The notes beneath the pieces are model-generated. The model was not told the DNA's origin. It searched no databases and saw only the letters and a program-made list of their open reading frames with translations. A program made the position numbers and the translations under genes. 64,000 nt of DNA, taken from NCBI GenBank assembly GCA_011316305.1, contig SAUG01000056.1:496001-560000 (forward strand), written 5' to 3'. Below, in pieces: positions 1-12,506 of this stretch. Each line of letters begins with the position of its first letter. Positions within the stretch are counted from its first letter, which is position 1. This DNA comes from Rusavskia elegans (lineage: Eukaryota; Ascomycota; Lecanoromycetes; Teloschistales; Teloschistaceae).

Positions 1-1631
1 AAAGAAATTAGAATAGTATCCTATAGAATCAAAAAGACCGAAAAAAAAAAAATCGATATTAGAATTTAAATAAAATAAAATAGAGAAATTCTTTATAGTA
101 GCTTTTAAAATCGAAATCGGAGGTTATAAAACGATAGCTTTTATAAATAGAAAAAAAGAAATAAAATTATAAAAGGATTATATAATTAAATTAAAGGATA
201 TATTTAAAAATATCTTTAGAAAAATAATAGAATTATAGAAATCGAAGTTAAAATAAAAAATAAATTTATCGGAATATCTAACTTTATAATAATCGAAAAT
301 TCTAGATAATATATTATTCTAGGAAATAAATAGAAAGAATCGATTTTAGAAATACCGGTATAAAAAAATATAGTTAAAAGAAAAATAAAACTATAGATAA
401 TTTATTTCTTTATTTATAAAAATCTTTTATATAACGAATTAGATATTAGACGGTATATAGATTATAAATAGATTAAAGAAATCGATACCTTTTTTAAATA
501 AGGAAGCGGAGTTAAAAAGATAAAAATCGAGAAGAAATACTATTATCTATTAATATAATTAACACTTAAATATAATAAAATCTAAAAATTTTTCTAAAAG
601 TTATAAATAGATAATATTAAAAAAAATAGAAAAAGTTAAATATAATCTAACGCTAGAACTAGACGAAGAAAATAACGGAATATTAGACCTAATATTAAAT
701 ATATAACTAAATAATAAATAGTTCTTTATATTATTTTCGTAGGATAATATAATAGCTAAAAAATAGGAATTAACGGAAATATTAGAAGACTCGGACGTAA
801 TCTATAAATTTTAATATATAATTCGGTATTAATAAATAGATATAAATTAAAGAAATCTTTAATTAGATACTTTTTTAGATGCCTATCGTTTCTAGAAGCT
901 AAAAAAAATTAAATTCCTTTAAAAACCAATCGATATAAACCGAATTAAAACTAGGAATTAATTTAATAGACGCTTTTTATACGGCTAGTATAGAACTAAT
1001 AGAAAAGTAAAACGCTATAGAATTATTAAATCTATTAAAACGAGATAATACGCGTAATTTCTAAACGATAAAATTATTTTTATACTTATCTAAAGCGCTA
1101 TAATAAATAATAAAATATCTATACTTTCCGAAGAGCCGGCGGAAATCCGACTTCTAAGTAAAATACTAATTACGAATTTCCTTTTTAGAAACTAAAAACG
1201 ACGCGATATAATAACGCGTTTTAGTATATTTTTTAAAGATATTTTTAATATTAGAATAAATTTTATTCTTTTTATTTTTAAATCGTTTCCTTACGGATAT
1301 TAGTAATCGGGAAATATAAAGAGAAAAATAAAATATATAGATCGTATTAGAAATTAGGAAATTAAAAAATTTCTAAACCCGAGTATATTTACTATAAATA
1401 TTACTACTAATTTTAATCTTATATTTTTTTAAAAGATTACAAGTATAAAGACTATAAAAAAAAGATATTATAATATTTTAGAACTAGATTCGATAGAAAG
1501 ACTTTAAATAATTCTTTTATCGAAAACGTATAATAAGAATATTAAAGGAAAAAAATAAAGGAAAAAATTAGTTAAACTTTAAATACCCCGTCTATAGAGA
1601 GACTAAATAAAAAGCGATATAGAAAAGGTTA
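1..1631 (+). pseudogene. 3' half of a Gypsy gag unit (second coding stretch), left-truncated by the window
   Basis: This stretch runs into the LTR at 1632 and matches, segment by segment, the downstream half of the complete gag unit at 28500-30136. An example is the shared stretch near 1373-1440 and 29870-29940, which translates around KPEYIYYKYY. In the matching frame nearly all stops are TAA/TAG of the kind RIP makes from CAA, CAG or TGG. The encoded protein is unrecognised; one part (near 860-1000) has a weak Gag-like flavour. No RT or integrase motif is visible. It ends, like every unit of this family, just before a purine tract and the LTR. The left part of the element lies outside the window. 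Confidence 0.6.
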
Positions 1632-2211
1632 TATTATATCTATAATTCTATAGAAATACTTTAAAAAATTAGCTAGCTAAACGAAGCTAATTATCCATAG
1701 CCGTTTATAGCCGCTATAACCGACTTTTATAGTAAAATCTTTTAGTAGACGGTTATCTATCGATACTATCGGCTATTTTTACTATATATATCGTTCCTTT
1801 ACTTCTATTAAATAGCTTTTTTCGTTAGTTATTAATATAATTATTAAATATCTTTAGTTATTCTTCTCTTAATTACCTCTATAACGAAAATACTTTATAA
1901 TATTACGACTGTATCTTTACGGCTATATAGGATTAGTCGCGATAATCTATACTAGAACTCCGTTACTATTTAGTAGCTCGGACCACGTCTAGACTGGCCA
2001 TTTCGGTCCAAAGTGGCGATCCGACTTCGCGATAAACGTAGCTAACGCGTTAAAATTACTAGTTAAGGTTAGTATCCTTTCTAATACGGTTAGAAACTCG
2101 GGTCGATTCCTCCGATCCGGGTTCGAAACCCGACAAAACGGCCAGACTAACCACGTCTACGGCTATAGCTAGGCTCGAATGTAACGTCCTTTGATATACA
2201 GAGACGTTATA
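1632..2211 (+). repeat. 3' LTR of the left-edge gag unit, carrying a nested MITE
   Basis: The consensus of this LTR family, read in this orientation, starts TGTTACGTCCACGATTCC and ends near GGAACGTTACA. Here RIP has turned the start into TATTATATC and the end into CGTTATA. Removing the 160-bp MITE at 1990-2149 and one 8-bp target copy leaves about 410 bp, the length of the other LTRs. What follows at 2212 lies inside a second gag coding region rather than unique flank, so this element seems to have landed within another gag unit. Confidence 0.75.
1990..2149. mobile_element. 160-bp hAT-type MITE, copy A (inserted in LTR)
   Basis: The ends are inverted repeats, TAGACTGGCC and GGCCAGACTA. The element is flanked by a perfect 8-bp target duplication ACCACGTC (1982-1989 and 2150-2157). 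The empty site is seen in sister LTRs as the uninterrupted stretch following 'gtagctcgga'. An 8-bp duplication with short TIRs is the hallmark of the hAT superfamily. There is no coding capacity. Two further copies of exactly 160 bp (39661-39820 and 39958-40117) are in the opposite orientation. Confidence 0.85.
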
Positions 2212-4143
2212 AATAAAAATAAAAGATTTTTGTAAATTATTTATTTTATATTGTATTATATCCAGTTTTCGAATAAAATAATTAAATTTCTGTTTATAAT
2301 AATATATTTAAAAAGAAAAGTTTTTTATTATATATAGCTTCGTATAGAAAACTATTTTTATAATCCGGAAAATTAAAATAAAATTAAAATAGTCTAGGTT
2401 TTTTATAATTTAAAGAGTTATATTATAGTTATAAAAAAAACTTTTAGTAATAATAAAAAAAATAGAATAATAGAAAGATAACTATAAATTCTAAAATAAT
2501 AAAAATCGATAGCTATTTAAATTATTTAATCCGAAATATTTATTTATAAAACAGATCAGAAAAGATTTAGTTTTAAATATTTACTTCAATAAAAAACTTT
2601 ATTTAAAAATTATTTAAGCTATAGTAGTAATAATAAAATCTGATTAATTAATAGTATTAACTAAACAAGTAATTATATTCTATACTAGATAGTATAAAAT
2701 ACATATAGATAAATTAACGTTTAATAAAATATAGTCCGTTAAAAGATAGTTTAAAAGAAATCTAATAGAATTTAATATTATCGATATTAAAAGATTACAG
2801 TCTACAGCTTATTATTTAAATAGAAAAACCGAATACTTTAAAAGAAATTATCTAACTAAAAAAATAATAGAAAAAGAACGAAAATCAATTTAAAATAATA
2901 GAGAATTTATTTAAAAAAAGAGTAAAGAAATATATAATAAAAAATTAGATCGTTTACTATAATAATATTTACTTTATTTATCTTTTAGATAAAAAGGAAT
3001 CGGGATGATATTCTATAGAATAAAAAAAAAAAAAGAAAAAAAAAAAACTAGTAATAGAATCTAGATTGGCCGTCGGATCGGGTTTCGAATCCGAGGTCGA
3101 GGAACCGATCCGACCCGAATCGGTTCCGATTTTTCGAGGTACCGAACCGATAGTTCGTCGGTTCCTAGTCGAGAAACCGATCCGACCCGACTCGGAACCG
3201 CTAAGACGCTGAACCCTAGTATAAAAATATAACTCTAGTATAAAAGGTATCTCTAAATATTTAAAAGAGTTCTAATTAATTAACTACGTTAGCTAGAAAG
3301 GTCGTAGTTAGATTTAATATATTATCTAGATATATTATTTTTATAGATAATTAATTAATAAATTAATTATAATATTTTACTATATTTAGAAGGTTTAGCA
3401 AGTCGGCTCGGGTTATAGTCTGGTCGGGTCGAGTTAAACCGACTCGCTAAAAATTCGGGTCGGGTCGAACCGACTCGCTAAAATTCGAGTCGATTTCTAG
3501 ATACCGATAGGAACCCGCGCCGAAGTGGTCAGACTAATAGAATCTAGATTATATTAAATAGTAAAGCTCTTTAAATTAGTATTTAAAGTTGAAATAAGTA
3601 AATATTTTATAATAGCTCTAATAAATAGAAAGAAAAAATAAAATTATAAAGAAATTCTATAAAAGAAATTATCGGATATATTAGTATATACTCTATAAAA
3701 AATAATCGAATTAAAAATATCGAAATTAAAATAAAAACTTGATTTATCGGATTTATAAATTTTATATTTTTTATAAATTCTAAATAGTATATTGTTTTAG
3801 AAAACGAATAGAAAAAACTAATTTCTAAAATACTAGTATAGGCAAGTAATATAGAAAGAAAATAGAACTATAAATAGTATATCTTCCCGCGTATAAAGAT
3901 TTTTTATATAAATAATTTATCATTATATCTAATTTAGACGATTAATAGTTATATAATTTAGATAAAAAGTTTAAAAACGAAAAAAAATATAGAAAACTGA
4001 TATTTAGAAAGAAAACGGATATCTATATTAATAACTGAATAATAAACAAAATATAAATTAATTAATAATTAAAAAACTATAGATAGACAAACCACGTTGA
4101 AAAGAAATAATAAAACGAATATAGCTATATATTAGAAATAGGA
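2212..4143 (+). pseudogene. Second, older Gypsy gag-unit fragment (Gag with zinc knuckle), split by a MITE
   Basis: This is homologous to 27680-29100 of the complete gag unit. The first 850 bases encode a degraded retrotransposon Gag capsid region. It is followed by a CCHC zinc knuckle at 2810-2851, now Y-Y-L-N-R-K-T-E-Y-F-K-R-N-Y, where C (TGT) and H (CAT) codons have become Y (TAT) and the G after the second C has become R. The knuckle would bind genomic RNA during particle assembly. The copy starts abruptly at the end of the LTR at 2211. It is interrupted by the MITE at 3062-3536 and stops at another MITE near 4144. No 3' LTR of its own is visible in the window. Confidence 0.7.
3062..3536. 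mobile_element. 475-bp hAT-type MITE, copy D
   Basis: Termini are TAGATTGGCC and GGTCAGACTA. The flanks are a perfect 8-bp duplication ATAGAATC (3054-3061 and 3537-3544). Subterminal stretches are rich in short repeats of the type GATCCGACCCGA / GGGTCGGGTCG, seen in all longer copies. There is no coding capacity. The gag fragment continues directly across the site once the element and one target copy are removed. Confidence 0.85.
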
Positions 4144-4330
4144 TAGCTGTCGGATCGGATTTCGAATTCGAATTAATAAATCCATCCGATCCGAGTCGGT
4201 TCCGATTTTTCTAGATACCGAATTAATCGAATCGGAGTTTTCTAAAATTCGATCCGATTCGGATTTAAATCAAATCCGAGTTTTTAGATTCGATCCGCTA
4301 AAACCGCTAAAATCACTCTTTCTATATTAT
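4144..4330. mobile_element. Partial long hAT-type MITE, copy I
   Basis: The left end TAGCTGTCGGATCGG and the following GATCCGA-rich subterminal repeats match the 475-533-bp MITEs. The right terminal repeat was not found. The similarity fades into AT-rich sequence after about 4320, so the right boundary is approximate and the element may be truncated or longer. Confidence 0.5.
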
Positions 4331-4429
4331 AAAATATATTTCTTTATAAATAATATAGTAATATATAGAAGTAGTATATTTATTTAAAATTTCAATTTCT
4401 CGAAATAATTAGCAAGTTAGATAGTTTAA
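4331..4429. other. AT-rich spacer
   Basis: Nothing recognisable. It may be the decayed right part of the MITE that begins at 4144. Confidence 0.3.
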
Positions 4430-6165
4430 TAGTCTTTTTTATATTTTTTTTATTTTCGGTTTTTACTTTCGCTTTTTTTTATATATTTTTATTTCTTTTT
4501 ATATTTTTATTTTTATCTTTGTTCTTGTCCTAATTACAGTTAATATATCTAGCTAAAATTTTATTGTTTTTAGTTTAGTATTTCTTTACTATCGAATCTT
4601 TATTATTAATTTCGACGATATTATTAGTATCTTTCTCTTCTTTTTTAATTTTTATACGGAAACTCGATAGCTATATTAATCGTTTTACTTTTATAGCTAA
4701 ATTCCTCAATGAATTCCAACTATTTTTATAAAGATTCTAGTATTTTAACGGTTTTAAATTCTTTAAAACCGTTATAATAGATTGCTTATTATTAGATAAA
4801 ATTAATAATTATAATTATTTACTTAGTTGAAATTGCTTCGTCTATACCTTTAGTAGCTATAGTAAATTTAAGAAAATATTAGAAATAAATGATTCTAAAT
4901 TAAATAGCTATATTTATATTTAGTATATTATATTAATATATTATTTAATCTTATTTCTATTTTGTTTAGTCGATAAATATTACATTTTTTACTTTTTTTT
5001 AATAAATTTTTATTACGGAATTGAATTTGGTAATATAATATTATATATAAATTAGTATCTAATAATATTTATCTTATTCTATTTAACTATTATTTGATTT
5101 TTTACTAATTCTATAATCTTTTTTCTCGTCTATAGTATTTTATTTTCAAAATATCTTTATATCTAAATCTATAGTTTTTATATATCGGTTTCTTTTAGTT
5201 TTTAAAAGCGTTTATATATAGTAATATAATCTATATTTTTTTATAGAACGTATATTTAGATTCCGACTATTTTCTACTATATTTACGATTTAAAATCGAC
5301 GAAGATTTTATAGATTGTAATTTTAATTTAGATATAGCGGGATACTAGATAGTAGTATAAATAATATAATAAAGTAATATAAATAAAACTAAATAGAAAT
5401 TATATAATTTAGTATTTAAAGTATATAAAAGTCTAAAATAGAATATACTAGAAATTTATAGAAATATATATACTCGTTTACTTTAGCCGAGGTCTAGCTA
5501 ATAAATATATTAATTAACTAAATATTATTTTTGATTTCCTTTTCATTATTAATTTGTTATTATTATAAATTCCAAATATATTTTATATTGGATTATATTA
5601 CTAGTCGTTCTATTTTCTATATTATATTAATATAATTATCGTTTATATTAAATCTGATTAGTAATATTTTTAAACATTATAATGAATTAAAAAAAAGCGT
5701 TAAAAGATATTCAAATATATAAAAAAAATTTTAAATCGATTTATAGAAATCTAGAAATGACTAGAAATAGTAAAATCGGATAAAAAAAAAGAGAAAGCTA
5801 CTAGTATAATAATAAAAGTAATATTTTAGGATAATATATTAGAAACAGTCTAGCTAATAATATATCGATAGAAATATAAATAAAAAACTAATACTATAAT
5901 CTTCCGATATAGCTATCGATATTAATAATTCTATAAAATTTTATAGAAATATAAATTACTATTTATTTGGTAATTGAATTTATTATTTTATTTTATTACC
6001 ATTTATATATAGCTATATTTATAATATTTAGATATTAATCTAATAGTAATCTACGTTGAACGAATTATTATCTAAATTAAAAACTTTTAGTTTATTAAAA
6101 CACTAAAAGAATTTAGAAATATAATTAGAAAATGAAAAGTTAATTAATAATCGAATTTTATATAA
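4430..6165. repeat. Unclassified repeat X, copy 1
   Basis: This region aligns by eye with 19990-21760 in the same order and orientation. Landmarks include the pyrimidine-rich start with 'tatttttatttttat', a shared block near 5235/20870, and a shared block near 5755-5880/21385-21510. A third copy lies in the opposite orientation at 22277-23160. It is heavily RIP-mutated and no domain could be recognised on either strand. The repeat ends, or is interrupted, at the LTR beginning at 6170. Being a RIP target and present three times, it is probably a transposon, but its class is unknown. Confidence 0.5.
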
Positions 6166-6169
6166 TTAA

Positions 6170-6579
6170 TATAACGTTTCTGTATATTAGAAAACGTTAC
6201 GTTCGAGTTTAACTATAGCCGTAGGCGTTGTCCGAACTATTAAATAGTAAAGAAGTTCTAGCGTAGATTTTTAAAACTAGTCTTATATAGCTATAGAGAT
6301 CAAGTTTTAATATTACGAGACGTCTTTATTATATAGGTAATTATTAAAGAGGAATGGAGCGGAATTTAGTAAATATATTAATAACTAACGGAAAAAGCTA
6401 TCTAATAGAAGTATAAAGCGATATATATAGACGAAAGTAGCCGCTATAGCCGAGGATAGCCGTAGATACTTAGTATCGGCTTATAAAAACGGCTTTATAG
6501 CTAGCGCGGCCCTACGCTAATTAGTTTCTTATATTATCTAATCTAGCGCTAGTACTATTATATAATACTAGACGTAATA
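6170..6579 (-). repeat. 3' LTR of an old minus-strand pol unit
   Basis: Read on the plus strand it starts TATAACGTTTC (family TGTAACG) and ends GACGTAATA. Its 410-bp length fits. It is more diverged than the other LTRs, so this pol unit belongs to an older or variant subfamily. The adjoining interior is antisense to the integrase end of pol, so this is the 3' LTR. Confidence 0.7.
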
Positions 6580-7391
6580 CGGTCTTTTCTATATTACATT
6601 TCTGAATCTTTTCAAGGCTGTTTAGATATTTTTAAAGTTTTTCTTTAGTTTCTAAGTATTTTCTTCGTCGGAAAACTCTTTTTATTTTATTAGAAACTTA
6701 TCCGATTTCTTTTTTTTATCGATTAACTTTTTAATATTATATTTTTCCATTTTTTAATAGTACTAATATTCTACTAGCGATATTATCTATATAGTTTTTT
6801 TTAAATAGACCGATATAGAATTTCGAGAAACTTTCTATAGCCGATAACTTTAAAAATACTATTATATATTTAATATTTTATATTCTAAAAACTTTTATAT
6901 ATAGTTTATCTAATCTTCTATCTATTAGGCTTTTAGTCGATAAAAAGACTTTATTTTCTTTTTTAATATTATAGTCTCTTCTAAATTTATTTATTTTTTT
7001 TTTAATTTATTTTTTTATCTTTTAGATCTTTAATTTAACGTTTTTCTAGTTATTTTTTATTTTATTTATAAATATCTAGGCTGCGGGGTTTTTAATATCT
7101 AAAACTATTTCCTTTTTTAACTTTTTAATATATAGTATCTTATCGGATATTATTTATATATTATTATTATACGATAAATTAATTACTATTTGTATTATCG
7201 GCAAAAATTAAATCTAATTTTTCTTTTTTTCTAAATAGTAGATTCTAAAGTAAATTTCTAGAATTTAATTTATCTATTCTATTTAACTATCGGTTTATTA
7301 ATAAAAATACATCGATATTATCTATTCCGTTTCAATTTTTTATACGAGTCCTTTTATATAGTTTAATATATAGAGTTTATTTCTATCTATT

Positions 7392-8758
7392 TTTTCCAAA
7401 AGGCTTCTATTTGAAATTATATTAAGTTTATATATATATATATATATATTATTATCGTTATATACGGTAACGATTAATATATTCTACGTATAAGAAATTT
7501 TTATAGCTAAAGATATATTCGTTAAGTAAAGTTTATAGCGTAGTTAATTACTTCTATTTAACTATTTCTTTTTCTATTCGCGATTACAAATCCTTTACTA
7601 TATTTAAATACTTTATATCTAGTCTTTTCTCGACGTTATAAATAATTATAAATATCTAAAATCTCCGCTATATCTATCTACTATAATACGAAGTTATTAC
7701 GAATAGTCGTAGCCTCGTCTATATCTATTATATAACCTGTATCTAAACGTTCCGTTAAACTATTAAGGTATTTTTTAGCTCGCGTAGCTTTAAAACGGTC
7801 GCTAGCTATAGGATTACTAGCTAATACGCTAGCTATTACGGCTAGAAGCTTTATTCGGTCGATTAGAAGAAAAAGCGATAGAGAGGTCGGATAGCGCGTT
7901 TTAAAAACGGTAAAGAGGAAATTTTTATCGAAGTTGAAATAGATTACTCTAGCTATAACGAAGTCGTCGATATTTTAGAAAGTAGATATAGTTACTACGG
8001 ATATATTATCGTCTGATTTAGCTATAGTATAGTTATTACCGGAGTATATACGTACGTAAAGGATTTTAAACTTATATTACTAGTAAAAGTAAAAGAAACG
8101 ATAATTGCGAGGTATATTTATCTATAAAAATTTCTACGTTAAATTATCGTTAAAAGAATACGTTATATTGTTAAAGAAATTAAAATTAAAATTCTATAGA
8201 AAAAATCGTTATTTATATTAATTAAACTAGGGTATAAATTCTGCTACCGTATATTTAATATCGGTATATCAACCTTTGATTTATTTATCGAACCAAGTCT
8301 GGCTACTTCGGATCGAACCGGTTCGACTCGCTAAACGATCGGATCCGAATCGAACCCGGGTCGAATCCGAATATCCGCTAAACTTTTTATATATATAATA
8401 AATCTTTATATATATTAAATATAAATTTTTATTATAGATATTATATTAAACTACATTATTTAATCTAAATAGAATCTTTCTAGCTAGCGTAGTTCATTAA
8501 TTGGAATTTTTTTAAATAATTCGTAAAACTTTTATACTAGAGTTATACGAATTATATAGATTTAGCAGATTACTCGAATTAGATCGGATTATATAATTCG
8601 ATCCGAAATTCAAATCGGATTAAATCGTAGAATTTCCTAACCCGACTCGAGTCGGATCGAATTAGTTAACCCGGATTTAAAACCCGACCCGACGGCCAGT
8701 CTAATCGAACCACTAGTTCACCGGGTATCAAAACCAAAACCAAATTAATTAAATAAAA
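7392..8758 (-). mobile_element. Element Y, copy 1 (contains a nested MITE)
   Basis: The flanks are TTTCTATCTATT (7380-7391) and TTCCTGTCTATT (8759-8770), 12-bp duplicates that differ only by C/T and G/A as RIP would produce. After removing the MITE at 8295-8703 and its 8-bp target copy the length is ~950 bp, like the other Y copies. One end carries 'accaaaaccaaa'. The strand given is that of the shared frame, which here is antisense (about 7540-8060). The element interrupts a pol relic. Confidence 0.7.
8295..8703. mobile_element. 409-bp hAT-type MITE, copy E
   Basis: The ends AAGTCTGGCT and GGCCAGTCTA are imperfect inverted repeats. The flanks are a perfect 8-bp duplication ATCGAACC (8287-8294 and 8704-8711). 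The interrupted motif 'cttatcgaaccactggttt' is intact in Y copies 2, 4 and 5, which confirms the insertion. There are GATCCGA-type subterminal repeats and no coding content. Confidence 0.85.
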
Positions 8759-9146
8759 TTCCTGTCTATTATAATTTTTTCTATAATTCCGTTTTTATAA
8801 AAAACCGTTTTTAGTAATATAAAAGAATATTATTCTATTATTATTAAAGTTTTACACGAGATAAACAGTATATAATTAGTAAAGCAGTCTATAATAATTA
8901 CTATTATATTTGATAATATCTTTATATACGAATAGATCGATTCGGATATATCTATTATAAAGTTTTAGTAATTTACTAGTATATTTTTTAAATATTTAAC
9001 TAGAATATAACTTGCCGATTTACTTTAATCGATTCTTTTTTACTATTATATATTCGAGGTAATTTTTAATATACTTTTCGACGTATTTTTTAAAAGTTTT
9101 TATATTTATTCTTTTCTAGATACGTTTTAACGTTTTTATAACTTTC

Positions 9147-9557
9147 TGTAACGTCTCTGTATATCAGAATGCGTTACGTTCGAGTCTAGCTATAGCCGTA
9201 GGCGTAGTTCGAACTACTAAATAGTAAGGATATCCTAACGTAGATTATCGCGACTAATCCCGTATAGCTATAAAGGTATAATTACGATATTATAAAATAT
9301 CTTTATTACGTAGGTAATTAAAAAGAAAATATATAAAGATATTTAATAATTATATTAATAACTAATAAAAGAAGCTATCTAATAGAAGTAAAGGAATAAT
9401 ATATATAATAAAAGTAGCCGATAGTATCGATAGATAACCGTCCTATTAAAATCCTATTAAGAGGGTCAGCTATAATAGCTATAGACGACTATAGATAATT
9501 AGCGTTATTTAGCTAGCTAATTTTCTAGAATATTTTTTTAGAATTATAAATATAATA
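9147..9557 (-). repeat. 3' LTR of gag unit copy 1
   Basis: It starts TGTAACGTCTCTG and ends AATATAATA on the plus strand. It pairs with 12091-12501. Confidence 0.85.
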
Positions 9558-12090
9558 TAGTCCTTTCTATATCGCTTTTTATCTAGCGTTATTATATATA
9601 GAGTATATAAAGTCTATTTTTCCTTTTTCTTCTATTTTCTTTTTTTAATATTTTTATTATATATTTTTGAAGAGGTAATTAATTAAAATCTTTCTATTAG
9701 ATTTAATCGAGAGATATTATTATCTTTTTTTCTTATAGCTTTTTAATTTATAATACTTTAAAAGAGTATAAAGTTAAAGTAGATAGTAATATTTACGGCG
9801 AGTATACTCGTACTTAAAAGTTTTATAATCTATTAATTTCTAATATTATTTATAAAACCGTTTCTATTTTTATACGTTCTATAATTATTAATATCCGCAG
9901 GGAAACGTTTTAAAGATAAAAAGAATAAATTCTAGTCTAATATTAGAAACGTTTTTAACGAGTATACTAAAGTACAGCAATATATCGAGTCTTTTCTTAA
10001 TTCTAAAAAAGAAATTTATAATAAATACCTTATTTAAAAGTCGGATTTCCGTCGACTTTTTAGAAAATAAAAGTATTTTATTATTTATTATCGCGCTTTA
10101 GATAATCGAGAAAGTAATTTTATTATTTAAAAGCAGCGCGTATTATTTTATTTTAATAAATTCAACGATTTAGCTATATTCTATTCCTCTATAGGTTTTA
10201 TACTAGCTATATAAAAGGCATTTATTAAATCGGTTCCGGTTTATAATTCGGTTAATTTAAATTAATTTCTAAAAGATTTTAATTCCTTTTAGCCTTTAGA
10301 TTTAAGACGCGTATAAAAAAGTATCTAGTTATAAATTCTTTAATAATATATCTATTATTTTGACCTTAAGTATTAATATTATAAGTTACGTCCGAGTTTT
10401 CGGAAATTTCTATTAATCTTTATTTTTTAGCGACTATTTTATCTTAAAATAATAAAGTTAGAGACTATTTATCCTTTAGTTATATACTAAGTATAGTATC
10501 CGGCGTATTACTATCTAAATGTTCCTTTAATTCGGATATTATATTATAGTTAACTTTTTATTTTTTTCTAATAATACTTCAATAGATTCTTTTAACGTCT
10601 TCTATCTATAGTTCTTAAATCAGCTCCTACGTTTTATTATATTTAAAAGCCAGTTATATTAGTAAGTAGTAGTATTCTTTCTAGATTTCTATTTTCTAGA
10701 CTTCGCCTTCTTATTTAAAGAAGGTATTAATTTCCTTAATTCATTTATAATTTATATTTAACGCGATATCCAGTTCGTTATATAAAAGGTTTTTATACGC
10801 GAAAAGATATATTATTTATAGTTCTATTCTTCTCTTAACTATACTTTTCTATACTAGTATTCCCGAAATCGATTCTTTTTATTCTTTTTCTAGAATAATA
10901 TACTATCTAGTACTTTTAACTATTATATAATTAGATACCTCTATAAATCCGTTTTTTATTTTATTTACGATATCTATAATTTTACTATTCTATTAAAGAT
11001 ATTTCTAAATATATCCTTTAATCTAGTCGTATAGTCCCTTTATAATTTTATTTTCTTCTTTTTAATTTACGAGAGCTATTATTTTATAACTTCCGATTTT
11101 AATTTTAAAAGCTATTATAAAGGGTTTTTCCGTTTTATATAGCTTAAATTCTAATACTAGTTTTTTTTCTATTTCTTTAGATTCTATAGAATACTATTCT
11201 GTCCTCTTTTTATCCGATAGATAGATAAGGTATTTATTATTATATTAAATTATCTAACTTTTAGTTAAGTATTTTCTAGCTTTTTTTCTAGATAATTCCT
11301 CTATTACTTGAAGCTAATATTTAGTTACTTCTATTACCTCCTTATTTAAATAATTCCTTTTAAGATATTATATCTTTCTATATAAGTAACAAACTTTAGT
11401 TCGTAATTCTTTAGTCTTAATAGTATTAAGTTCTATTAGGTTTTTTTTAAACTATTTTTTAACGGATCCTATTTTACTAAACGCCTGTTTATCGATATAT
11501 TATTTATACTACCTAGTATCGATTTTTATTACTAGTTCGATTAAGTCTACTAGTAAATCGGGTTCTTTAATCGCTACTATAGTTTCTTTAATTCTACTAT
11601 TAAATCTTTTAAAGAAATAGACTTTTAGAGCTAAGTCCTCCTAGTCTATTTTATAGGCTAACGCTCTAAACTAAGTAATATAAATAACTACCGACTTCTA
11701 CTACCTTAAAACTATTGGTTTTTTTACTATTTCTCTATTTTTATCGTTACCTCCGAAGGCTTCTTTAATAACTATAATAAAAATACCGAAATAATAAAAT
11801 ATCTAAAATATTTTTTATTTTTTTTATTTTTCGTAGTTATTAAGATAGTCTTTTATATAGGGCTAGATCTAATTAAAGGCTGCTTTTTCTAAATAGATTA
11901 ATAAAAATAGAACTTTAACTATTTTATTTAGAAACTGGTTTATATATAATATATAGTAGATATTTTTCTAAATAAACTAAGGTTTTAAAGAACCTCTGTT
12001 TCCTTTATAGATATTTAATATTACTATTTTAATAGTATCGCTTCGCTCGATAGAGCGGGTTAACGGGACTAATATAGTAAATTATTTAAA
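9558..12090 (-). pseudogene. Gag and second coding stretch of gag unit copy 1
   Basis: On the minus strand the order is Gag capsid (about 12030-11400), CCHC zinc knuckle (11391-11350, with the first Cys codon TGT still intact), then ~1.8 kb of unrecognised coding-like sequence down to the purine tract. Gag would build the cytoplasmic particle that packages element RNA. Stops are mostly RIP-type. The absence of RT and integrase is shared with the two other complete copies, whose interiors are 2529 bp each, so the structure is a stable form rather than a chance deletion. Confidence 0.7.
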
Positions 12091-12501
12091 TATAATATTC
12101 CTATATATTAGAAGGCGTTACGCTCGAGCCTAGCTATAGCCGTAGATATAGTCCGAACTACTAAATAGTTAAAGGATTCTAGTATAGATTATTATAACTA
12201 ATTCTATAGAGCTATAAATATACAGTAATAATATTATAAAATATTTTCGTTATATAGGTAATTAAGAAAAGAATATATAAGAATATTTAATAATTATATT
12301 AATACCTAACGAGAAAAGCTATCTAATAAGAATAAGGAAGCGATATATATAGTAAAAGTAGCCGATAGTACCGATAGGTAGCTGTCCCGCTAAAATCCTA
12401 TTAGGAAGATCGGCTATAGCGGCTATAGGCGGCTATAGATAATTAGCGTCGCTTGGCTAGCTAATTTTCCAGAGTATCTCTATGGAATCGTGGACGTAAT
12501 A
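12091..12501 (-). repeat. 5' LTR of gag unit copy 1
   Basis: It starts TATAATATTCC and ends GGAATCGTGGACGTAATA on the plus strand. The end is one of the least mutated copies of that terminus. Confidence 0.85.
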
Positions 12502-12506
12502 CTTTC

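Larger units (their letters stand above)
6580..9141 (-). pseudogene. Gypsy pol remnant (integrase end), minus strand, interrupted by element Y
   Basis: The reverse complement of 6580-7379 matches the last ~800 bases of pol in the complete unit (about 18100-18960). The reverse complement of 8771-9141 matches the integrase core around 17800-18180, including a frame reading G-I-I-E-K-I-I-(V/I)-D-R-(D/N) that corresponds to the conserved integrase stretch before the second catalytic Asp. The two blocks are separated by Y at 7392-8758. At 9147 a gag unit is inserted, and beyond it the same pol continues at 12507 with the RNase H region. The gene is a RIP-stopped relic with no function. Confidence 0.65.
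9147..12501 (-). mobile_element. Complete Gypsy 'gag unit' (LTR-gag-ORF2-LTR), copy 1
   Basis: The element is bounded by 411-bp LTRs (9147-9557 and 12091-12501) and a perfect 5-bp target duplication CTTTC (9142-9146 and 12502-12506). The interior is 2533 bp and has no RT, RNase H or integrase signature. A minus-strand zinc knuckle lies at 11350-11391. The purine tract expected before the 3' LTR is seen in reverse at about 9558-9576 ('tagtcctttctatatcgct'). The element sits inside the minus-strand pol relic, which resumes at 12507. Confidence 0.85.
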